Shown here in pieces: positions 1 through 6,790 of a DNA stretch of 64,000 bases. Made by a program: the position numbers and the translations under genes. How positions within the stretch are numbered: the first letter of the stretch is position 1; every line of letters starts with the position of its first letter. Below the pieces are notes generated by a model. It ran no database searches, had not been told where the DNA came from, and worked only from the letters and a program-made list of their open reading frames with translations. Source of the stretch: Oscillibacter valericigenes (GTDB lineage Bacteria; Bacillota; Clostridia; Oscillospirales; Oscillospiraceae); the NCBI RefSeq assembly GCF_021531915.1, contig NZ_JAFBIV010000010.1:1-64000 (forward strand). The letters run 5' to 3'.

Positions 1-122
1 GGCTGGGCGAAGGGATCGCTGGCGGGGAGCCGCCAGGGGTGTCGGCGCGTGGGGGCGGCCGGGGCCTTTCTGGCCGCAGCCATGGCGGCTCTGCTGCCCG
101 CCAGCGATCCCTTCGCCCAGCC
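1..122. repeat. 30-bp inverted repeat at the window edge
   Basis: Bases 1-30 are the reverse complement of 93-122 with one mismatch, leaving a 62-base loop. Inside a coding gene this is unusual, and a fold-back artefact at a sequence end is a likely cause. Confidence 0.75.
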
Positions 123-1350
123 TCTGCTGATGGAATCCATCCTGGGGATGCTGCTGTTTCTGATGCTGCCGGGCAGGCTGTTCGGCGGCAAGCGGATCAA
201 GCGGGCGGAAAAGGCGGACTCTCCCGGTGCTGCCCAACTGAAGGAACGGCTCACCAAGGCGGCAGGGGCCCTGCGGGACCTGTACGACAGCATGGGCCGC
301 AGCACCCCCCGGTCCACGGAGGAGAACCCCGCCATCGTCTTTGACCGGGCGGCGGAAAAGGTCTGCCGGGGCTGCGCCCTGTGCGACCTCTGCTGGCAGC
401 GGGAGTACACCGGCACCTTCAACGCCCTCAACGACGCCACCCCCAACCTGCTGGAGCGGGGCCGGGCCCTGGCCAAGGACTTTCCCCGGTACTTTGCGGA
501 CCGGTGCATCCACCTGCCGGACTTTCTGACGGCGGTGAACGGGGAGCTGTCCGCCTTCCTTCTGCGGCGGCAATACCGGCGGCAGCTGGAGGAGACCCGC
601 CGCAGCGCCCGCGGTCAGTATGCCCAGCTCAGCGAGCTTTTGACCGCCACGGCGGCGGGACTGGGGGAGACGGTCCCCGCTTCCGGCACGGCTCAGCCCC
701 CCTGCCGGGTGGGGGCGGCCCTGCGGCCCAAGGAAGGGGAGACGGTCTGCGGGGACACGGTGGTGTCCTTTCAGCGGGAGCGGGGAGATTGGTGCCTGCT
801 GCTGGCGGACGGCATGGGCAGCGGGGAACCCGCCCGCAAGGAATCAGCCCTCACCTGCCGCCTGCTGCGGCAGTTTCTGGAGGCTGGGATCGAGCCGGAG
901 GCAGCCCTCAAGACCCTGAATGCTGCCATGGCCCTCCGGGGGGCGGAGACCGGCAGCTTCACCACCATCGACCTCTGCGTCTTCGACCCGGCCGGGTCGG
1001 AGGCGGCCTTCTACAAGTATGGCGCAGCCCCCAGCTACCTGAAAAAGGGCGGCGCCGTGCGGCGGGTCACCGGCGGCAGCCTGCCGGCGGGCCTGCGGGG
1101 GACCCCGGCACCCCCGGACGTGACCCGTATCCGGTTGGAGCCAGGCAGCTTTGTGGTTATGGTCAGCGACGGCGTGGCGGACCCGGGCCGGGACGACTGG
1201 CTCCAGGACCTGCTGGCGGGCTGGGAGGGGGAGGACCCCCAGACCCTGGCGGGGCTCATCCTGGCGGAGAGCATCCGCCGGGAGCATCTGCAGGACGACT
1301 GCGGCATCCAGGTGCTGTACCGGCCCCTGCCCGGTGAAAAAATGGTGTGA
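1..1350 (+). CDS. spoIIE: Stage II sporulation protein E, C-terminal part (5' end outside window)
   Basis: The frame is open from base 1, so the N-terminal membrane region lies outside the window. SpoIIE is a membrane PP2C-type serine phosphatase that dephosphorylates SpoIIAA and so activates sigma-F in the forespore. The visible part has a last hydrophobic stretch (about bases 50-190), a central region with clustered cysteines (CRGCALCDLC) and a C-terminal PP2C domain. PP2C signatures are LLADGMGSG near base 800 and VMVSDGVADPG near base 1160. The end is read through to a TGA at 1348-1350. A small membrane protein gene follows in the same direction. The first 30 bases form an inverted repeat with 93-122, so the first ten codons may not be genuine. 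The family call is firm. Confidence 0.93.
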   Translation, partial: GWAKGSLAGSRQGCRRVGAAGAFLAAAMAALLPASDPFAQPLLMESILGMLLFLMLPGRLFGGKRIKRAEKADSPGAAQLKERLTKAAGALRDLYDSMGRSTPRSTEENPAIVFDRAAEKVCRGCALCDLCWQREYTGTFNALNDATPNLLERGRALAKDFPRYFADRCIHLPDFLTAVNGELSAFLLRRQYRRQLEETRRSARGQYAQLSELLTATAAGLGETVPASGTAQPPCRVGAALRPKEGETVCGDTVVSFQRERGDWCLLLADGMGSGEPARKESALTCRLLRQFLEAGIEPEAALKTLNAAMALRGAETGSFTTIDLCVFDPAGSEAAFYKYGAAPSYLKKGGAVRRVTGGSLPAGLRGTPAPPDVTRIRLEPGSFVVMVSDGVADPGRDDWLQDLLAGWEGEDPQTLAGLILAESIRREHLQDDCGIQVLYRPLPGEKMV

Positions 1351-1413
1351 GTGTGGTATAGACCGGCGCCCGGCGCGGAAAAATGGAAGTATCAACATCA
1401 GGAGGCAGGGACT

Positions 1414-1686
1414 ATGGTGAAAGGTATTTCCAGACGGGTCGTGGTGGTGGATTCCCCGGACCAGAGGTTTTTCGAGCAGGCCATCTTCATCGTGCGGAAC
1501 GACGCCGCCGGGGAGGGGGTCACCTCCAAGGAGCTGGTGGAGGAGGCCCGGCGGGTGGCCCGCAATTACGCCGGGGGGGACCACGGACGGTTCAGTCGGG
1601 TCTGGCGGGAACTGAGCCCGGCGGTCTACACGCTGATGGGCGCTGGGTGCATCGGGCTGGTGTGGCTCATCGCGGCACTGGCCTGA
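1414..1686 (+). CDS. Small hypothetical protein with C-terminal membrane helix (90 aa)
   Basis: I chose ATG 1414 because GGAGG lies about 8 bases upstream; the frame is open further up but has no ribosome site there. The basic N-terminus (MVKGISRRVVVV) leads into a soluble segment of about 60 residues with IFIVRNDAAGEG. One hydrophobic helix follows near residues 70-88 (YTLMGAGCIGLVWLIAALA), so the protein is probably tail-anchored. It follows spoIIE by 64 bases and ends at a strong bidirectional terminator, so the two are probably co-transcribed. I have seen similar small proteins in Oscillospiraceae but know no function. Confidence 0.75.
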   Translation: MVKGISRRVVVVDSPDQRFFEQAIFIVRNDAAGEGVTSKELVEEARRVARNYAGGDHGRFSRVWRELSPAVYTLMGAGCIGLVWLIAALA

Positions 1687-1701
1687 GGGAGAACAGGGAA
1701 A

Positions 1702-1729
1702 CGCCGCAGGCAAATGCCTGCGGCGTTTT
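1702..1729. terminator. Bidirectional terminator after the spoIIE unit
   Basis: An 11-bp GC-rich stem (CGCCGCAGGCA / TGCCTGCGGCG) with an AA loop is followed by TTTT on the plus strand. It sits between converging genes. Confidence 0.85.
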
Positions 1730-1995
1730 CAGCTGAAATCGTGGCGGGGGACGGTGGTGTAGCCCAGCAGTTCCAGAATGCGGATGATCTCGTCGATGCA
1801 GGCAAAGTCCCCGGTATCCGCCCGCAAAGCGGCGGCGATGGCGTCCAGGGCGTTCGCCTGGGCAGACTGCTGATGCTGGGCCAGCGCCTCCCAGACAGCC
1901 GGATCGTGGTCCGGGGTCACGGAGAAGGAGAGGTCCACGCCGCAGTCCAGCATGGCTTTGGCGATCAGTTGGAGAAAAAGCTGTACGGAAGTCAT
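1729..1995 (-). CDS. Small hypothetical protein (88 aa)
   Basis: ATG at 1995 is preceded by AAGGAGC on the minus strand, a good ribosome site. The product is soluble, acidic and mostly helical, with no membrane helix or recognisable motif. Two cysteines are visible (MLDCGVDLSFS and DFACIDE). The gene stands alone between a terminator and a divergent XRE regulator. No function can be assigned. The good start and the terminator make it a likely real gene. Confidence 0.65.
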   Translation of the reverse strand: MTSVQLFLQLIAKAMLDCGVDLSFSVTPDHDPAVWEALAQHQQSAQANALDAIAAALRADTGDFACIDEIIRILELLGYTTVPRHDFS

Positions 1996-2117
1996 AAAAA
2001 CGCTCCTTTATATAACAATGACAGATTAAAAATTAACCAGCAGTTCAGGTCAATTATAGTGCCATTATTACATAAAATAACCTCATTGACAAGTACAACA
2101 GGTCAAATGAGGTGTCT

Positions 2118-2369
2118 ATGTATAAGACAAAAGGCCCGGATGGACGATTGAATATCTGCGGTATGAACATTGCGAGGCTCCGGACTGCCATGGTTCCGAA
2201 ATGTTCACAGCGTGCCTTTGCGGATAAATTGCAACTGTTGGGCATCAATATCACAAAAAATGCGATACAGTGCATTGAAAGCGGGAATCGCTTTGTAACA
2301 GATATCGAGTTGAAAGCAATCGCCAAAGCGCTGGAGGTCCCCGTGGAGGAACTTTTGAAGGAAGAATAA
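2118..2369 (+). CDS. XRE-family helix-turn-helix regulator (83 aa)
   Basis: This is a small single-domain Cro/C1-type DNA-binding protein. The helix-turn-helix spans about residues 15-80: MNIARLRTAMVPKCSQRAFADKL, then NAIQCIESGNRFVTDIELKAIAKALEVPVEELL. I prefer ATG 2118, which has GAGG a few bases upstream; a GTG at 2112 would overlap that site. The upstream region is AT-rich and shared with the divergent 1729-1995 gene, which could be its target. The gene ends at a bidirectional terminator. Its role is unknown. Confidence 0.8.
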   Translation: MYKTKGPDGRLNICGMNIARLRTAMVPKCSQRAFADKLQLLGINITKNAIQCIESGNRFVTDIELKAIAKALEVPVEELLKEE

Positions 2370-2370
2370 A

Positions 2371-2395
2371 AGGACGGCATCAGCCGTCCTTTTTA
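2371..2395. terminator. Bidirectional terminator, end of the nusA-ribF operon
   Basis: An 8-bp stem AGGACGGC/GCCGTCCT is followed by TTTTATTT on the plus strand, with a T-run also on the minus strand. It separates the XRE gene from converging ribF. Confidence 0.85.
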
Positions 2396-2396
2396 T

Positions 2397-3302
2397 TTAT
2401 TCCAGCTCCGCCAGACACCGGCGGGTGGTCTCCGCGTCCCGCATGATCTGGGCCTTCAGAGCGTCCAGAGAGTCAAAGCGGACTTCGTCCCGGATGTGCT
2501 TCAAAAACTCCACCCGGACCGTCTGGCCGTAGAGGTCCCCATCAAAGTCCAAAATCCAGGCCTCCACCGTCACATCGGTGCCGTTGTTCACAGTGGGCCG
2601 GGTGCCCACGTTGGTGACGGCGGGGTGGCTGGCACCGTCGGGCAGCACCACCCGGGTGGCGTAGACGCCGTGGCTGGGCACCAGCACATGGGGCGGGGCC
2701 ACCAGGTTGACGGTAGGGATGCCGATGGTGTGGCCGATGCGGCGGCCGTGGCGGACCTCCTGGGTCAGCACATGGGGATGCCCCAGGAAGGCATTGGCCC
2801 GCTCGATCTGCCCCAGCTCCACCAGCCGGCGGATGTAAGTGGAGCTGACGGTGATGCCGCCCACCTCCACCTTGGGGATGATGTCGCAGCCCAGACCCAG
2901 CTCGGCGCATTTCTGGACCAGCAGCTCGGGAGAGCCCTGGTTCTTGTGGCCGAAGTGGTGGTCGTGGCCCGCCACCAGATGGACGGCGTGATACCGCTTC
3001 ACCAGGATCTCTGTGACGAAATCGTCCCAGGCGGTGGTCCGCATCTCGTCGTCAAAGGGGACCATGAGGACCTCCCGGATGCCGTACAGGCGGCGCACCA
3101 GGTCCTTCCGGTCCTCCGGAGAGTTGATGAGGGGGCAGGGAATGCCGGTGACCACCTCTTTTGGCACCCGGTCAAAGGTGAATACCGCGGGGGCGGCGCC
3201 CCGGGCGGCGGCCACCTCCACCGTGCGCCGCAGCAGGGCGGCGTGGCCCAGATGGACTCCGTCAAAGAAGCCCAGGGCAATGACTTTTTCCTTCGTGGAC
3301 AT
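2397..3302 (-). CDS. ribF: Bifunctional riboflavin kinase / FAD synthetase
   Basis: RibF phosphorylates riboflavin to FMN and adenylylates FMN to FAD in the cytoplasm. The 301-residue length is typical. The N-terminal nucleotidyltransferase domain (about 1-180) has the GFFDGVHLGHAALL signature, then VAGHDHHFG and SSTYIRRLVELGQI. The C-terminal kinase domain (about 185-300) has GRRIGHTIGIPTVNL and TNVGTRPTVNNG. It is the last gene of the leftward operon and starts 5 bases after the truB stop. The truB-ribF pairing is common in bacteria. No FMN riboswitch is visible nearby. Confidence 0.96.
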   Translation of the reverse strand: MSTKEKVIALGFFDGVHLGHAALLRRTVEVAAARGAAPAVFTFDRVPKEVVTGIPCPLINSPEDRKDLVRRLYGIREVLMVPFDDEMRTTAWDDFVTEILVKRYHAVHLVAGHDHHFGHKNQGSPELLVQKCAELGLGCDIIPKVEVGGITVSSTYIRRLVELGQIERANAFLGHPHVLTQEVRHGRRIGHTIGIPTVNLVAPPHVLVPSHGVYATRVVLPDGASHPAVTNVGTRPTVNNGTDVTVEAWILDFDGDLYGQTVRVEFLKHIRDEVRFDSLDALKAQIMRDAETTRRCLAELE

Positions 3303-3307
3303 ATCGT

Positions 3308-4174
3308 TTACGCTCCAAAGAAGTTCTTGATGGATGTGAGCGTGCCGTTTTCGGCACGGGAGAGACAGAGAAATTCACCGTTCTGGCCACAGACTCGGTA
3401 GGTCCCGTCCGGGGTTCCCGGCATGGTGATGGGATTGCCGCAGCGGACCCGCTTCTCCTTTTTCTCCGAGGAGAGGGTCAGCACCGGATGCTCCGCAAAC
3501 AGGCTGTCCGTGGGCCGCAGCAGGGCCTCGCCCTGGGCCTGCACGTCCTCCAGAGTGACGGCCTGGTCCAGGGTGAAGCCAGCCACCATGGTCCGGCGCA
3601 GGGAGTATAGGGTGCCGCCGCAGCCCAGGACCTGGCCGATGTCGTGGCAGAGGGTGCGGATGTAGGTGCCCTTGGAGCACACGCAGCGGAACGTATAGTC
3701 CGTTTCGCTGACCTGCTCCAGAAGCTCCAGCTCATAGATGGTGATGCTCCGGGGCTTCCGCTCCACCTCCTTGCCCTTACGGGCCAGATCGTAGAGCTTC
3801 TGACCATTGATCTTGATGGCGGAGTACATGGGGGGAATTTGCTGAATGTCTCCCAGGAAGCGCCCAAGGGCGGCTTCCACGTCAGACCGGGAGGCGGTGA
3901 CGGGATGGGTCTCCAGGGTCTCGCCGCTGGTGTCCTGGGTGTTGGTCACCTGGCCCAGCCGCAGCCCCGCCACGTATTCCTTCCGGCTGTTTTCCGCAAA
4001 TTCCACAGCCCGGGTGGCCTGTCCCACGAATACCGGCAGCACGCCGGTGGCCATGGGGTCCAGGGTGCCGCCGTGGCCCACCCGCTTTTCCCGCAGGATG
4101 CCCCGCAGCTTGGCGCAGACGTCCATGCTGGTCCAACCGGCGGGCTTGTCGATGATGACGATGCCGTTAGGCAT
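3308..4174 (-). CDS. truB: tRNA pseudouridine(55) synthase TruB
   Basis: TruB makes pseudouridine 55 in the T-loop of tRNAs. The N-terminus MPNGIVIIDKPAGWTSMDV and the catalytic motif GHGGTLDPMATGVLPV (about residues 33-48, with the active Asp) are clear. YSAIKINGQKLYDLARKG and CSKGTYIRTLCHDIG follow, and a C-terminal PUA-like part is present. Length (288 aa) is normal. The start has AAAGGGGG upstream. A 59-codon frame repeating the first 14 codons of truB ends inside the truB start (8-base overlap), so translation may be coupled to it. Confidence 0.95.
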   Translation of the reverse strand: MPNGIVIIDKPAGWTSMDVCAKLRGILREKRVGHGGTLDPMATGVLPVFVGQATRAVEFAENSRKEYVAGLRLGQVTNTQDTSGETLETHPVTASRSDVEAALGRFLGDIQQIPPMYSAIKINGQKLYDLARKGKEVERKPRSITIYELELLEQVSETDYTFRCVCSKGTYIRTLCHDIGQVLGCGGTLYSLRRTMVAGFTLDQAVTLEDVQAQGEALLRPTDSLFAEHPVLTLSSEKKEKRVRCGNPITMPGTPDGTYRVCGQNGEFLCLSRAENGTLTSIKNFFGA

Positions 4175-4346
4175 AGGAACGCACCCCCTTTCCTCGCGGC
4201 ACAGCCCAGCGAAGCGGGTGTGCTGCGAAAAGGAGGAGTCGCCCGCCCGGATAAGCCGAATCGTTTCCGATTCGGCGTTCCCTCAGGGCGAACTCCGATG
4301 CGGTCCAGCCGGCGGGCTTGTCGATAATGATGATCCCATGAGGCAT
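4167..4346 (-). pseudogene. Truncated second copy of the truB 5' end (59 codons)
   Basis: ATG at 4346 has its own ribosome site (AAAGGAGAA). The frame reads MPHGIIIIDKPAGWT, matching the TruB start MPNGIVIIDKPAGWT, then departs into unrelated sequence containing short palindromes (CCGAATC/GATTCGG near 4256-4275). It stops at TAA 4167-4169, inside the real truB start. It may be a relic of a partial duplication with a repeat inserted, or a coupled leader ORF. The differences within the shared 45 bases are mostly silent, so the copy is old. Confidence 0.7.
4187..4290. repeat. REP-like palindromic segment between the truB copies
   Basis: The segment holds an imperfect GCGGCACAGCCC/GGGTGTGCTGC stem and a CCGAATCG/CGATTCGG stem, and lies between the two copies of the truB start. 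It resembles dispersed intergenic repeats of these genomes. No other copy was noticed in this window. Confidence 0.45.
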
Positions 4347-4389
4347 TGGGGAGTTCTCCTTTGTTGGGAATATCCTCCGACTGGGGGAC

Positions 4390-5346
4390 TTATCTCGTAA
4401 AATCCGGCACGTTTTGAGCGATGGCCGCCAGAACCCGGTCCCGGCAGTCGGCCCAGGGGCCTTCGATGGTGGCGCCCGCAGCAGCCCGGTGGCCGCCGCC
4501 GCCCATCACCCGGCAGACCTCCGTGGCGTTGACCCGGTCTCCGGTGCGGAGGGACAGCTTCCACACGTCCGGCTGCAGCTCCCGCATGGTGACGGCGCAG
4601 TCCACACCCTGGATCTGACCGCCTAGGGCGCTGAGGTCCTCGGCGTCGCTCTCGGTAGCCTGGACCCGTTCCATCAGGGAGATGGGCACGGACAGAATGG
4701 CGACACGGTCACGGTCATAGAATTCCATCGAATCCAGCATGGCGCCCTCCAGCTGCATCCGCTTGCGGGTCTTGGTGCGGAAAAAGACCTTGTTGACGGT
4801 TTTATAGTCAATGCCGGTCTGCATGAGGGCTGCCGCCACCGCGTGGGTCTGGGGGGTGGTGTTGGCGTAGGCGAAGCAGCCGGTGTCCGTGGACACGGCC
4901 ACATACAGGGGCAGGGCCATCTCGGGCGTGATGGGGCCCAGGGCCGCCAGAATGTCGTACATCAGCTCGCCGCAGGCGGCGGCCTCAGGGCGGACGATGT
5001 TGGCCTTGCCGAAGTGCTCAAAGGAGGGGTGGTGGTCGATGGCCAGGTCCACCCGTCCGATATAGGGCTTGGCATTGTCGGGGAACAGGCCCACGGTGGC
5101 GATGTCCGTGGACACCACCTTGTCCGGAAAGAAGCCGTCAGGGGCGGCGTAGGAGATGAAATAGGGGGCGGTGGTGTCCGTCAGGCCCGGGTTGGGCAGG
5201 AGATACGCAGTCTTGCCCAGGGCCCGCAGGCCGGCGCACAGGGCGGCGGCGCAGCCCACGGTGTCGCCGTCGGGGCGGATGTGGGTGAGAATGAGGATGT
5301 TGTCAAAGGTCCGCAGCGCTTCTGCGGTCTCGGAGACGGTCAGCAT
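4390..5346 (-). CDS. nrnA: DHH-family phosphoesterase, NrnA-like nanoRNase / pAp phosphatase
   Basis: The DHH/DHHA1 family degrades 2-5 nt RNAs and dephosphorylates pAp in Firmicutes. The DHH domain has THIRPDGDTVG (about residues 21-31) and DHHPSFEHFG (about 105-114), giving the metal-binding Asp/His set. The DHHA1 domain ends with CRVMGGGGHRAAAGATI, a typical GGGH substrate motif. The length of 318 aa fits. The gene lies 3 bases after rbfA and before truB, the usual rbfA-nrnA-truB-ribF order. Confidence 0.92.
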   Translation of the reverse strand: MLTVSETAEALRTFDNILILTHIRPDGDTVGCAAALCAGLRALGKTAYLLPNPGLTDTTAPYFISYAAPDGFFPDKVVSTDIATVGLFPDNAKPYIGRVDLAIDHHPSFEHFGKANIVRPEAAACGELMYDILAALGPITPEMALPLYVAVSTDTGCFAYANTTPQTHAVAAALMQTGIDYKTVNKVFFRTKTRKRMQLEGAMLDSMEFYDRDRVAILSVPISLMERVQATESDAEDLSALGGQIQGVDCAVTMRELQPDVWKLSLRTGDRVNATEVCRVMGGGGHRAAAGATIEGPWADCRDRVLAAIAQNVPDFTR

Positions 5347-5349
5347 GGC

Positions 5350-5742
5350 TCACTCCTCCTCGGGCAGGACGGCGTCGTTGTCGGGGTTCACGGGCTTCAC
5401 CTTGTCCGGGTCCCGCAGGACCTCCAGAATGTGGGCGCCGTACTGGATGGAGTCGTCGCCGATGAACTGCAGCTCCGGGGTGTAGCGCAGCTGCAGGGCG
5501 CGGCCCAGCTCCCGGCGCAGGAAGCCGGAGGCGGACTTGAGGCCCTTCAGCACGTCCTTTTCCTGGTTCTTGTCCAGAACGCTGACATAGACCCGGGCGT
5601 AGCGCAGGTCGCCGGTGGTGTCCACCCGGGTGATGGAGACCATGCCCACCTGGGACACGCGGGGGTCCTTCAGATGGCGGAGCTGGTCGGCCAGCTCCCG
5701 CTGGATCTCTTCGTTGATACGGCCAATTCGATTGCTGGGCAT
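5350..5742 (-). CDS. rbfA: 30S ribosome-binding factor A
   Basis: RbfA is a small KH-fold protein that helps 16S rRNA 5' end maturation and 30S assembly. The start MPSNRIGRINEEIQRELADQ, with AAAGGAGGT upstream, fixes ATG 5742; the frame is open further upstream but that part is repeat DNA. Conserved elements are LKDPRV, VSITRVDTT, RYARVYVSVL and SASGFLRRELGRAL. It is 130 aa with a short acidic tail. It belongs to the nusA-infB operon but is separated from infB by about 1 kb of repeats. Confidence 0.95.
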   Translation of the reverse strand: MPSNRIGRINEEIQRELADQLRHLKDPRVSQVGMVSITRVDTTGDLRYARVYVSVLDKNQEKDVLKGLKSASGFLRRELGRALQLRYTPELQFIGDDSIQYGAHILEVLRDPDKVKPVNPDNDAVLPEEE

Positions 5743-6300
5743 AGGGAAGTACCTCCTTTTGGGTCCCCTGGCAGGGGACGGGGGAATGCGCCGCTTGGCG
5801 GCGCGGGAAGTTGAACCCCCCCATTTCTCTTTTTGAAGCGTCAAAAAGAGAAACGGGCCGTTCACGGTCCAAAGAGAAAAACGCTTGGGTGGTCAAATCG
5901 ACATGTTTATGTCGATTTGACCGCAAAACGGGAGTCGCCGCAGTTGGTGCGGCGGAGAACTGCGGGTTTGTGCCGGGTGCGCCCCACATCGGTGGAACAG
6001 AGAGCTCTGCCGCCGCAGCTGGGACTTCCGGTGTGCTTTCGGGGCGGTTGACGAATGGAGCTGCTCCGATTTCTACACTCAGCGCTGTCCTGGCATGCAG
6101 CCAAAGTCTGCCAAGCAACAGGCGAGATACTTTAGCAACTACTCACTTTTTTGCATTTACCTGCCGATATGATTTGTAGGGGCGGCTATCAGCCGCCCGT
6201 GCAGGGTAACCGCTTTCGAAAAACGAAGGGGCGGCGACGCGGTCGCCGCCCCTTTATCCTTTGCGGTTATATGGCTTTTATCAGAGAAATACAGTGGAAA
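5743..6300. repeat. Non-coding repeat-rich spacer between infB and rbfA, four strong hairpins
   Basis: I see no convincing gene here; open frames on both strands lack ribosome sites. The segment is a string of palindromes. These are a 13-bp stem TTTCTCTTTTTGA at 5824-5853, a 14-bp stem GGTCAAATCGACAT at 5891-5922, GGGCGGCT/AGCCGCCC near 6180-6198, and a 13-bp stem AAGGGGCGGCGAC at 6226-6254. Such elements are probably dispersed intergenic repeats. They could terminate or process the operon transcript between infB and rbfA. Confidence 0.7.
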
Positions 6301-6790
6301 AGGACTTATCTGGGGATCTCCTCCATGGTGAAGCCCTCAATGACATCCCCTGTTCCCATGAAACCGGGGGGTTCATGGGGTCCCATCGGACATCCTCGGC
6401 AGGCAAAGCCCGCCTGCGGCAAGGCTTTGCCGCGAAGCGTCAAAACGCTTGGACGCGCTGATGCGCGGCGCCGCCTTGCGGCTCAGGAAGGCGACCGGAG
6501 AAAGACGCAGGTCCTGGAAAAGGGCTTATCTGGGAATCTCCTCCATGGTGAAGCCCTCGATGATATCCCCTGTTCCCATGAAAACAGAGTTTTCATGGGG
6601 TCCCATCGGACATCCTCGGCAGGCAAAGCCCGCCTGCGGCAAGGTTTTGCCGCAAAGCGTCAAAACGCTTGGACGCGCTGATGCGCGGAGCCGCCTTGCG
6701 GCTCAGGAAGGCGACCGGAGAAAGACGCAGGTCCTGGAAAAGGACTTATCTGGGGATTTCCTCCATGGTGAAGCCCTCAATAATATCCCC
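6301..6790. repeat. 220-bp tandem repeat carrying the infB 3' end (two extra copies)
   Basis: Units 6301-6520 and 6521-6740 are nearly identical, and a third partial copy from 6741 is the real end of infB. On the minus strand each unit carries 14 codons (GD[VI][11 protein letters not shown]) plus stop, then about 170 bases of palindromes. One hairpin differs between units with largely matched changes: CCCATGAAACC/GGTTCATGGG versus CCCATGAAAA/TTTTCATGGG. Confidence 0.9.

Noticed and set aside
5811-6179. Open frames on both strands in the infB-rbfA spacer
   Set aside because: They are built from palindromic repeat DNA and have no start signals.
6226-6254. CRISPR array in the hairpin-rich spacer
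   Set aside because: There are no regularly spaced repeats of 25-40 bases with unique spacers; the repeats are palindromes and 220-bp units.
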